A DNA stretch of 22,726 bases. Origin: Stephanodiscus triporus (Eukaryota > Bacillariophyta > Thalassiosirophyceae > Thalassiosirales > Thalassiosiraceae). The stretch covers positions 1-22,726 of the forward strand of contig JALLAZ010000116.1 of the NCBI GenBank assembly GCA_036939755.1. Direction: 5' to 3'. This document shows positions 14,640 through 22,726 of this stretch, piece after piece. The first letter of the stretch is position 1. Each line of letters begins with the position of its first letter. The notes beneath the pieces are model-generated. The model saw only the letters and a list, made by a program, of their open reading frames with translations. It did no database searches and had not been told where the DNA came from. Made by a program: the position numbers and the translations under genes.

Positions 14640-17250
14640 TTAGAGTTTTGCTTGGTCTTCGTCATTCTCTTCGATTATGCCGAGATCATCCACAGGACCT
14701 AAAATATCACACTGTGGACGATGGAACAGGGGAGACTCCCCCAATTCCTCGTGCGGTTGATCATGCTCAAGCTCCCCCCACTGTCCTCCCCCATTGCCGC
14801 CACCATCTTTTTCATCATCCCCGGGTAGGGGGCACATGCTCGCTTGATCAATATAAGCTGGTGTGCGGCTTTTAGGGGTTTGGATGTCCTTAACATCGCA
14901 GGAAATAACCTTGCTAGGGTATGCGAGGGCGTACAACAAATCCAAATGCTGGGGAGAATTCTGCGACAGTGTCCCAAGGGGTGGCATGCTCTCCATGATA
15001 TTCTCGCGGGTTCTACGGGGTAACGTCCGTATTACCTCCCCGTTGCTATCTTGAATTCTGACATCGTCTTCATTGCTACCCACGGAATGATCATCATTCT
15101 CTCCGGTAGATGCACTCGAATTGTTTCCACCAAGGCCAGCCCGCCTCGACACCGCCCTGAGCAAACGCCGGTTCCATTTATTCACCACTTTCATGGAAAT
15201 CATGCTCCTCCCCAAGCGAAATTGGACCGACTGACTTGAGCTCAATTCCACCGGACGCCTAAGGTACAAATAGCTTCCGTTGGACGACCCCGCGTCGGTG
15301 AACAGAAATTCCCCGTTCTTGAAGCGAATTGTGGCGTGCCGAGCGCTGACGGTGCGGTAATCCAAGATCATGTCGCTCTCGGAACTCCGACCGAGGTGGA
15401 GGGCGCGAGTTCCGTTCCTGCCGTCGGGCTTCAGCAGGGTGCTAAAACTCAGCTGAAATCGCGTGTTGAAGAGGCGCTGGGCCATTTCGTGTTTGGTGGC
15501 CACCAGCAAGGAGACATATGGCGGCTCGAGGGAGGATTTGAACAATTTCACCATCCTGCCGTCCTTGAGCTTGAAATCGCTCCTGAAAGTAGTTTTGCAG
15601 ACGCTGCATGTCGCGTCGACGCTGCTCAGGAAGCAAACCTGGTTGTCCGCCTCGGCCGTGTGCCACTTGCGAAGGCAATTAACGTGAACGTAGCGAGTGT
15701 CGCCCTTGCACTTACAGGGCGTGATCATGGGATTGGTGGGAGTGTCCTCCTCGTCGAAGCACATGTAGCAGGTGGGAGCGTCGTGGTGGCTGAAGCTGGA
15801 CGGGCGCTGGACGGCTCCCTCACGGGAGGACTCATCATCGGAGTTTTCTAAACGAGGAAAAATCGATTCGAATGTGTGTCAGTATTGCGACAAAAATGAA
15901 AAACGCAGGATGTGAGAATAAGAGGTCTCCTCGCTCCTCCTGACAGCGGAGCATCGCGAACCAACCCTCTCCCCCCAAAAAAATACAATATCACTCCCAT
16001 GAGCCCATAGAGCACGCTTGGTTAAAAGTAGAACAACTCCTCCCCCTTTCCCCAACAACACCCAAGGACGATGTTTGGAGATACCGCGACCAACAACAAG
16101 GAGGAGAACAACATAACGCACGAGAAAACAATGACGAAAATAATACATAATTAATCCTCTCACCGCCGTCCGTGTCCGCCAGGTCGAATCCCCCGCTGCT
16201 GTTCGTGGTGTCCTTCATGATCTTCTGTATCTTTTCCTCGCTGAGCACCCGATTCTCCTTCCCGTCGTGCGTCTCGATGACCACGACGCCGACGCTCCCG
16301 ACCCTGAGAAAGTCCCCCACCTGCAGGCCGTGACTCGCGGGGGGGTGCTTCCTGTCCCCGAGCAGACGACACGTCCCGGAGTGTCGACTGAACGCCTCCG
16401 GCGCTGGCACGACCCAGAAGCTCTTGTTGTGGGTGGTGACGAGTAGCTGACAGGCGCGGGTGTCCGACAGCTCGTACCTCTGCAGCTTCCGTCCCACGTG
16501 CATGGCGTACTCGTTGCCGAGGTCGATGGTGTTCATCCCCGGCGACCGATTGTGTCGGTTGGTCCCCTGGATTATGACCCCCTCCGGCTTGACGTGGAAT
16601 TGCGTGAATTTCTTCTTCTGCATATGCGCCGCGGCGCCGTTGTTGTTGTTGTTGCAGGGGTACACGCGCACCTCGACCTGGGTGTCGAGGCGGGAGTTGA
16701 TGTCCGCGGCGGGATTGAGGCAGTTGACCGGCAGCTGGTGGTGATGGGTGGGGAGGACGATGGGGGGGGGGGAGACGACGTTGCTCGGGTTTTGGGGGGG
16801 ATGGGCGACGCCGCCGACGAAGTCGTATGCCCCGAGGAGGGGGGACTTGTTCGCGCCGTTGCCTTTGCCGTCGCCGTTGCCGCTGCCGTTCGCGGCGGGA
16901 GAGTGGGGGTTGCCGACGCCGACGCCGCGGGAGAACGGCGATCCGTCGGACGCGGTTGTCGATCCCCGCACGAGGACGTTGGGCGCGAGGGGGTGCGAGT
17001 TGGTCGAGGTGCCGTCCATCGTCTCGATGAGCGAGGGGGCGGGGTTGGCGGGCAGGGTCGCGGTGCCGAGATGCCCGGGAGTTGTTCGCGGGGCGGGGCC
17101 CGATGGAGTCGTGACATTCGCGGCGCTGGGGGGCTGGGAAGATTGGGGCATGGGGGACATGTTTTTTCGGCTATTGGCTGGGGATGGGGGTGGGTTATTT
17201 TTATTTACGGAGTCTTTCACGCGACCTGTCGCGGGGCGGGAGCGACTCAT
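14640..17250 (-). CDS. FHA-RINGv-FHA protein, likely E3 ubiquitin ligase (two exons, 764 aa)
   Basis: Spliced gene: exon 1 is 17250-16164, the intron 16163-15848 (GTGAGA...TTTAG), exon 2 15847-14640. The join is in frame (DTDG|ENSDDESSREG) and restores the first RINGv cysteine. The RINGv C4HC3 finger is complete: C389, C392, C407, C409, H417, C420, C443, C446, with canonical C-x-C-x7-H-x2-C spacing. RINGv fingers recruit E2 enzymes. A C-terminal FHA (phosphothreonine-binding) domain at about 505-580 has LGR (514-516), S530, RH (532-533) and SSNG (550-553). An N-terminal FHA-like region (about 255-345) has YELSDTRACQLLV and LQVGDFLRVGSVGVVV. There are no membrane helices, unlike animal MARCH ligases. 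The first about 190 residues are Pro/Gly/Asn-rich and the acidic tail is disordered. The protein probably ubiquitinates phosphorylated partners; which ones is unknown. Confidence 0.85.
15848..16163 (-). other. Intron of the FHA-RINGv gene
   Basis: 316 bp with donor GTGAGA after GACGGCG and acceptor TTTAG before AAAACTCC. Removing it links the N-terminal FHA-like exon to the RINGv exon in phase 1. Neither exon keeps a complete protein without it: reading through the donor gives an unrelated tail, and the internal Met at 15764 loses the first cysteine of the finger. Confidence 0.85.
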
Positions 17251-17620
17251 TTTTACACCACTTCTCTAGAGGGAAACGAGACTCTACATCTACTCCTACT
17301 CCTAGATCGAGACCCAGATAGAGTAGGCCTAAACGCGCCTAACGAACTCCCGAGAGCGGGCGGTTTTTTCTCTGAGAAATATTTTTCTTTCTCTCTCTGG
17401 TGTGACTCCGTCACACGCAAGCCTGTTCGTGGTCTTTTGCACTCGCCATTTTCGGGAAAAGGAGAAGGCGCTCGACCCCGGTAAAATAATCAGTCGTGGG
17501 GGGGGCAATTCGTGACTCGGCCCTCCCTCTACCCTCCTCACCCACCAAAAATATTGGACGATGACGATGCACGTTGCACGTCACTTACCTCTAAACCACA
17601 CATCCACCGACTAACAGAAT
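17251..17620. promoter_or_regulatory. Divergent promoter of the RINGv and LYR genes
   Basis: 370 bp between divergent start codons. Pyrimidine-rich stretches and a G-run are visible, but no motif I would defend individually. No coding sequence seen. Confidence 0.5.
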
Positions 17621-17995
17621 ATGATGTCGCCGACGCAACGGACCTCCATCGAGCTCTATCGCGATCTGCTCCGACTCATCGCGCACGTTGCTCCGGGATC
17701 GTCGCCAAAATCCAGAGCCCTCCGCACGATGGTCCGGTCCGAATTCGAGAGGTCGCGGAGTCTCCTCCTCCTCCCGACCGATGAGTCGCCCGCGGATCGC
17801 CATCTCAAGATCGAGGCCATGAAGGCGAATGCCATCAGGGCGCTGAGCAACTACATGCTGTACGAGGGGGGGATACAGGACAGGAATAAGGGGGGGAAGC
17901 TGGGAGCCGCGATGGACGATTATCACATGAGGAACGTTCGGGGGATGATGGGTACTGCTACAACCGCCGGAGATTCCGGCGGCGGTAAAAAGTAA
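17621..17995 (+). CDS. LYR-motif (Complex1_LYR family) small protein
   Basis: 124 aa. The LYR tripeptide is at residues 12-14 in SIELYRDLLRLI. A helix with MVRSEFERSR follows, including the conserved downstream Phe (F42), and then a third helix KANAIRALSNYML. This is the three-helix layout and size of LYRM proteins. They work in the mitochondrial matrix, bind acyl carrier protein, and assist respiratory-complex or Fe-S cluster assembly. The subfamily is unclear; an assembly factor such as LYRM7/Mzm1 is one possibility. The C-terminal 30 residues are Gly-rich and disordered. The start is MM at 17621/17624; either is possible. It is divergent from the RINGv gene and upstream, on the same strand, of the HSF gene. 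Confidence 0.75.
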   Translation: MMSPTQRTSIELYRDLLRLIAHVAPGSSPKSRALRTMVRSEFERSRSLLLLPTDESPADRHLKIEAMKANAIRALSNYMLYEGGIQDRNKGGKLGAAMDDYHMRNVRGMMGTATTAGDSGGGKK

Positions 17996-19400
17996 CATGA
18001 GAAAAGAACGTACGGGTCATCATCCGAGATGGAGGGGTGGATGAGAGCGCACCTAGTACAGGCCGAGAGAAAGAGCTATTCTACCACCTGGTGTGTCAGA
18101 ACTCTCGTTGGCATTCAATATTTCCAATTACCAGAGTACCTCATGGAGGGCTACACCGAATAGTTGTTGCCGCTGGACCTCTTTCATGTAATTGAAACCA
18201 TGCGAAAGTCCAAATTCACGAGACTGCCTTCGTGGCTGGGGGCTCGTGGAGATAATGACCAACGAAGATGCCATCAGAATACGAGATAATTTTCCTCTTC
18301 ATTTTGATGGTTGCTTTCCGATGACATTTGATTTGTTCAACAATGAAGGATGTAATTGAACTGTGACTTGGTCATCAACAGAGAACTAACAAGAAGCGTA
18401 GGTGAAAGACAGTAATTGTATTTTAAGTTAAGTAGATCATGTGAATTTCCCAGGAGGTATGGGCTTTCATTAAACTAAGCCTTAGAAAATAAAATGAATT
18501 TCATAGAATTTCCACAGAAATGTACCTTCAAATTTTGCCACAATCGAAGGCATTGACATGCAAGCAAGAAACACAAATGTGTGGGTCAAGTTCATCTCTG
18601 GTAGATCTCCAAGTTTCACGCAGTCATTTGCAAAGAAATGGGTCTTGGTGGCCATTGTTTGGGTTGAAAGTTGAAAGGGAGGAGGTAGTTGTGTGTTCTT
18701 GCCTGCCCTTAAAATCACTTCCCAGCATATCGTACTTGACACTGACATTTTTAATTAGTGTTAGTGTCACCCCAAGACCAAGAAAGGGCTGTTTAATAAA
18801 AAAAGACAACACTCGACACATTCTGGGACAAATGACACATGGGTGGACATATTGCCAACATGTCAACAATTCCTTAGCACTCCTTACAGTGAGGAGGGGG
18901 GTAGCCTGACTATTACCGCACACCACAGCGATGACAACAAATGGAATCAAGAAAGCCAGAATGGACATGCAAGCTGGGTACAATTACAATGTCCATACCA
19001 CTAATGAATACTCAACATACCAACAATTTCAGGATCAGGATTGCCTTAGCTTTACTTTGGAATGCTTATTACTGTGTGATGATGGGGTGTGTATTGATGG
19101 TAACTTTTTCTTGTGGTTTTGTAGAAAATGTGCAGTACGCTACCGATGCAGTTGCATGCGAGAGATTAGGTAGGTATCATATCGTAGATGTTTCCTTCCT
19201 TCTCTTCTGCAGCTCATAACCCAATTACAATTTGAGGTCCACAAATGTTGTGGATTCGGAGCCAATTCCCAAGTCTAATCTTGAAAGATACTTACCGAAT
19301 GAGGAAAGAGAGAGAAAGCAACGCAAGCAAAAAATAAAAACGAAGATCAGAAGAGAACAGAGAAGGAGGCAAGGCCCCAACACGCAACGAATCATCAACC
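17996..19400. other. 1.4-kb AT-richer gap, possible decayed mobile element
   Basis: This is the longest gene-free stretch of the window. Overlapping short frames on both strands (about 18480-19220) have no initiator-to-stop coherence. On the + strand, 18727-18906 and 18931-19173 translate with vague resemblance to piggyBac-type transposase ends, interrupted by a stop and a frameshift; this is weak. A CT-rich tract ending CTGCAG (about 19189-19212) looks like a 3' splice site and might belong to a 5' leader of the HSF gene. No RNA gene seen. Confidence 0.3.
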
Positions 19401-21555
19401 ATGGCAACCTCAAGCAGATCACTCTCATCTCCCACTACCGATCTCCCCACAAGAGGGAATGGCAAGGAGGCATCCATCACTGGATTTGTGCTGAAGCTGA
19501 ACAACATGGTCAACGGCGCGCCTGATGATATTGTATCGGTGAGTGGATGAAATTGTTCTGTGGTAGCGACCGGTACCTACGTCAACAGGTGATGATGTGT
19601 TGGATGTCATTAAAACGCTTCCCCGAGATAGCCGGCGACATTAGCAGAGCTGGTCGTCGCTAGATCATTAAAATGCTGCACATTGATCATTGTCCACATC
19701 ATGTACCACAAGACCGGTGGCCGACCATCGTCATTTCTTTTGTTCGAGGCATATTTTGTGCCTCCAGACAGCATTTCGTCGATGTGTCTGTACCGCTCCC
19801 GCTATGATAAATTGGCGTGTCGGGTATCAATATTTGTTGTAATCGTAACTTCTTTTGACTCACCAACTACATTCTCATAAATTTACTTCATCGACCTTGT
19901 TTCTTCTGTGCTTATTGATGTAATTCAACCGCAAGTGGCTGCCATCTGGGGAAGCATTTCGTATCTCTGACCTCTCTCGTCTCGAGTCTGAAACGCTCCC
20001 TCAGTATTTCCGCCATAACCGGTTCCAAAGCTTGGTCCGGCAGCTGAATTTTTACAACTTTAGGAAGATCAACCGAGAGCGCATGTTCTGGGTGTATCAC
20101 CACCCCTTGTTTCACAGGGATCGACCTGAAGAAATGCACAAACTCAGGAGGAGGACATGTCCTGGGTATGACGGTAGGAAGAATCGACTTGATGATCAAG
20201 ACTTGTCCTCTTCTTCTCCTCTTGATCCGTCTGTGAGTTGTACTTGGTCGACTGATGACGGAATGCGCCAGTTTCAGGAGAGTGAAGAAGGAAAAGATGA
20301 GACTCCCACTGGGTTGGTATCATCACCTGCGGCCGGGATTGAAGTGAGTCGATCTCCTTCACCATCAAACTCGTCCATGGACCATGCCCCTTCTGGAAGA
20401 GGAACTTTCCGGTCCTCCTCTTCGCTTAGAGGCTCTGCATTCAAGTCAGTCGTCTCGGAAGAGGAACGAAGTCCCAGTGATGCGAAGAACACGTGCCGTC
20501 GTCTATCTCCTCTTACTACGTCATTTCCTGATAATGCCATTGTGGATAGTCAGAAAGATTTCAACCCTATCGACAGTGACGATGTCGAGATGAATGAATA
20601 CTCTATTCCAGGACGCTCATCATTGACACACCATGCTGATACATTGCTCCCCGAAGAAGAATATCACTTTGATCAAGTTAATCATCATCTCAATGCCTCG
20701 AAGAATACAGGCTTCCCTGTGACCAGGAAGTCAAGGAAGGCAAAGCAGGCTCTTTCTGTCTGGTCTGAAAACGAAGATGACTTTCCGAGCTACTCGCAGC
20801 ACGTAACTCGAAAGAAGTATTCGAAGGAGGAACTCCAAGAACGACAAGATCACATTCAAACTGTCTCTGAAATTTCCCGCCAATTGAATGGAATTGCTGC
20901 GAGATTGTCCGAGGGTAATTCTCGCAGTCGCGGAAAGGCAATTCGAAATACAAGTGGCTCGCCCGTGTTTGGCTTAGACAAGCCTCACGATCACTATTAT
21001 GGGGCTGGCAAGTGTGATTTGCTCACCTACGATAGTGGAGACGGCTTTGTCATCAATGAAGACAACAGGGGATGCACCATGGAAAAGATTATCGATGTCC
21101 CAAGTCAGAGCCTCGTAGAGGCGCAAGGCGCACCGGTAGTCACAACCCCTCCTTCTTTGTGTCCTTCTGTGAATCAATCACTCACTCAAGCCTGTCTAGA
21201 AGGCAAACTTGTCAGCAGCACCAGTACTTTTGACCGCACTCTCGCATCGGCGATCCTCTCATTCTGCCTCTCCACACATCCCCAGGACCCCGATCTTGCG
21301 ACGAAGATTGCCGATCATATGAAGAAGAGGCCCATGCTAGCTCAAGAGTTCGAAATGTATCGTAAGGCGATGTCCCCTGGCGTCTGTGTTTGGGGAATCA
21401 TCAGCGCATCCGAAGATCTGAAGCGTGACTGGAAGATGTTCTCTATGAATTTCATCGATCACGTTGTATTAGCTTATCACAAAAATGCACAGTTGACAAA
21501 CACGGAAATTGAAGCTATGGTCTCATGTTATTCTTGTTGGTTCAAAGATATTTAG
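19401..21555 (+). CDS. Heat-shock transcription factor (HSF) with intron in the DNA-binding domain (585 aa)
   Basis: Spliced gene: exon 1 is 19401-19538, the intron 19539-19935 (GTGAGT...GCAAG), exon 2 19936-21555. The join gives GFVLKLNNMVNGAPDDIVS|WLPSGEAFRISD..., continuous across the winged-helix domain at residues about 27-120. The recognition helix region is LPQYFRHNRFQSLVRQLNFYNFRKI, followed by the wing and FWVYHHPLFHRDRPEEM. Most HSFs have SFVRQLN and YGF here; this one has SLVRQLN and YNF. A helical, charged stretch at about 339-375 could be the trimerisation heptads. The C-terminal about 120 residues form a compact helical segment (TLASAILSFCLSTHPQDPD...). The ATG at 19401 sits in AACCATGG, a good initiation context. 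It acts in the nucleus as a DNA-binding regulator; its targets need not be heat-related. Confidence 0.88.
19539..19935 (+). other. Intron of the HSF gene
   Basis: 397 bp, donor TCG|GTGAGT, acceptor CGCAAG|TGG, phase 0. It interrupts the DNA-binding domain just before the Trp of the family pattern I.W...G.SF. A stop codon at 19921-19923 in the exon 2 frame shows exon 2 cannot start earlier. Confidence 0.85.
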
Positions 21556-22013
21556 TTCAATTTTGTGTTTTGGAGAGTCAACGCTTGGCTCATCCTCTCT
21601 CTGCTGCTCTACAACGATCAATTCATGTCAAAATTATGTCTGGGTAGAGTGTGCGGTCCACGCCGGGCCTAGCAATACCCGACATCTTCTTAATTAAATC
21701 TCAAAAAAAATCTAACGTATGCAATCTAGAGCTGCCTTTCGATGCTTGCGTGAAGATTCGCATGAAGTAAGTACTTAAGTAGACAGTCCGCTCTAAATTA
21801 TCGAAGTGTGGGCAATCAGAACAAAGCTGCGTCACAAACATATCAATACATTTTACTTCTTCTCTTGCTTTAGAGAGGCACGATGAATTCGAATGCCCCC
21901 GCAACATCAGATCAGCCACGAAGTCCCCACATGGTATTATGTGGCGAATCTCGTCATGAGTAGCACCCCCCCCCCCTTGTTCATCGATGACGACAATAAT
22001 TTTTCATCTATAC
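21556..22013. other. Convergent intergenic stretch, no gene seen
   Basis: 458 bp between the HSF stop and the 3' end of the - strand mitochondrial gene. It contains a C-run at about 21965-21976. Nothing else is recognisable. Confidence 0.6.
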
Positions 22014-22436
22014 CTACTCCACGAGCTTCTTCCAGCCACCTAGCTCGACGGGATTCTCCCCCACAATATTCATTTTGCGATTGACCGCCGGATTCTTCGC
22101 CCCAGGATTCGTTAACTTCACCACCTGGAACACCGTCGCGAAGAAGCCCAATCCTGACAACCACATCACAAGACCCGTCGTGGAATCGATGTGCTGAGCG
22201 TCGAAATCCAACGTAACCTCCGGCGCGACGCCGTCGTCCCAAATCGCGTCATATTGCTCGACCAATTTCTCCGACTCGGGGGGGATGCGCGCAAAGGGAA
22301 CCATGGGCGGGCGAGCCCCGCCGAGGGACACTGCGGATGAAGAATATTGCTGCCTCGAGAGAGCAGACGCCGCTGACCTGCGCATGGATGGGGCGAGGGA
22401 CCTGGCAGCCGCGCGGGACACTGCAGTAAAGGTCAT
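22014..22436 (-). CDS. Small mitochondrial protein resembling complex I subunit NDUFB8/ASHI
   Basis: 140 aa. Residues 1-40 are Arg/Ala/Ser-rich and free of acidic residues (MTFTAVSRAAARSLAPSMRR...), a classical mitochondrial presequence. The mature part has WDDGVAPE at 66-73, one transmembrane helix at about 88-107 (GLVMWLSGLGFFATVFQVVK), then a short tail with NPAVNRK and NPVELGG. This layout (WDDG motif, single helix, short tail ending near ELGG) resembles the NDUFB8/ASHI accessory subunit of the complex I membrane arm, particularly plant-type versions. The identification is from memory of the family pattern and is moderate. The ATG at 22436 is the first in frame. Confidence 0.6.
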   Translation of the reverse strand: MTFTAVSRAAARSLAPSMRRSAASALSRQQYSSSAVSLGGARPPMVPFARIPPESEKLVEQYDAIWDDGVAPEVTLDFDAQHIDSTTGLVMWLSGLGFFATVFQVVKLTNPGAKNPAVNRKMNIVGENPVELGGWKKLVE

Positions 22437-22726
22437 GGTTGGTCTTCCAATTTACTCTACGATATTTATTATTTTTATCGCACGATTTTTTTTACTTGAG
22501 TGAAAAAGAGAGGGGCGGTGGGCCGGCGGGGGGCGGGGGGGGGGGCAAAAGGGGGGAAAGAGAAAGAGAAAAAAGAAGGGAAATAAGGGCCTGTCCACAG
22601 GCATCGATAAATCGTACCCTAAACGAAAATCGTACTATGATTTTGGGTATGTATGGCGTACTTACGTGTATGTTTTATCTATCTCTGTCCACTACGATTC
22701 TCGAGGTGGACAGAGCAATTTTGAAT
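22437..22726. other. Upstream region with G-tract and nested inverted repeats
   Basis: A G-tract (22512-22556) lies about 75 bp upstream of the mitochondrial gene. Beyond it, 22589-22715 contains several inverted repeats: GCCTGT-CC-ACAGGC (22589-22602), AAAATC-7-GATTTT (22626-22644) and CTCTGTCCAC-13-GTGGACAGAG (22683-22715). The octamer CTGTCCAC occurs twice directly and once inverted. This could be the end of a foldback/MITE-like element cut by the window edge, or a promoter. Confidence 0.45.
22683..22715. repeat. Perfect 10-bp inverted repeat (hairpin)
   Basis: Arms 22683-22692 (CTCTGTCCAC) and 22706-22715 (GTGGACAGAG) are perfectly complementary around a 13-nt loop. No T-run follows, and in a eukaryotic context it is not a bacterial-type terminator. 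Confidence 0.85.

Noticed and set aside
15336..15851. 171-aa + strand open frame
   Set aside because: Antisense to the RINGv/FHA exon; the zinc ligands and FHA residues on the - strand decide.
15991..16163. Extension of the first RINGv-gene exon past the donor
   Set aside because: The extra residues after DTDG lack similarity to anything, and the splice at 16163 joins perfectly in phase to the RINGv exon.
16498..17484. 328-aa + strand open frame rich in Gly, Val, Arg
   Set aside because: It lies antisense to the GC-rich first exon of the FHA-RINGv gene, starts at an arbitrary Met, and has no domain; a compositional shadow.
18482..18983. Two overlapping - strand frames of 88 and 119 aa as genes
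   Set aside because: They overlap in different frames, show no domain, and neither connects to a longer reading frame.
20032..21555. HSF gene starting at a non-ATG codon
   Set aside because: The DNA-binding domain continues upstream to 19936 and, through an intron, to an ATG at 19401.
22683..22715. Rho-independent terminator
   Set aside because: A hairpin is present but without a T-tract, and the genome is eukaryotic.

Overview
This is nuclear DNA from a eukaryote, most likely a stramenopile and probably a centric diatom. The inference rests on compact intron-poor genes, spliceosomal introns of about 300-400 bp with GT-AG ends, a heat-shock-factor gene (a family much expanded in diatoms), a Mediator subunit, nuclear-encoded mitochondrial proteins, and a candidate secretory/plastid leader. 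I see no prokaryotic operon, tRNA, rRNA or CRISPR array. Species and contig context cannot be judged from the window.

Layout, left to right: the 3' part of a kynurenine-3-monooxygenase-like flavoprotein gene (+, cut at the left edge); a divergent pair of SR-rich proteins sharing an unusual CesT-like (type III secretion chaperone-like) domain (1111-3072 - and 3772-5442 +); a MED10-like Mediator subunit (-); a 750-aa low-complexity membrane protein with three FQRA repeats (+); a divergent pair of mostly disordered proteins (9086-12433 - and 12727-13911 +), each carrying a candidate bipartite protein phosphatase 1 docking signature; a two-exon FHA-RINGv-FHA ubiquitin-ligase-like gene (-); a small LYR-motif protein (+); a two-exon heat-shock transcription factor (+); and a small mitochondrial protein resembling complex I subunit NDUFB8 (-).

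Two genes are split, and I reassembled them from their splice sites. The RINGv gene is exon 17250-16164 joined to exon 15847-14640, giving 764 aa. The HSF is exon 19401-19538 joined to exon 19936-21555, giving 585 aa, with the intron inside the DNA-binding domain.

The first nine genes alternate strand without exception (+-+-+-+-+), so neighbours share either a divergent promoter gap or a convergent 3' gap. The alternation breaks only at the LYR/HSF junction, which also holds the longest gap (about 1.4 kb, AT-richer, possible transposase debris). Best candidates for something new are the divergent CesT-like/SR-rich paralogue pair and the divergent pair with SILK+RVxF-type PP1 docking motifs.
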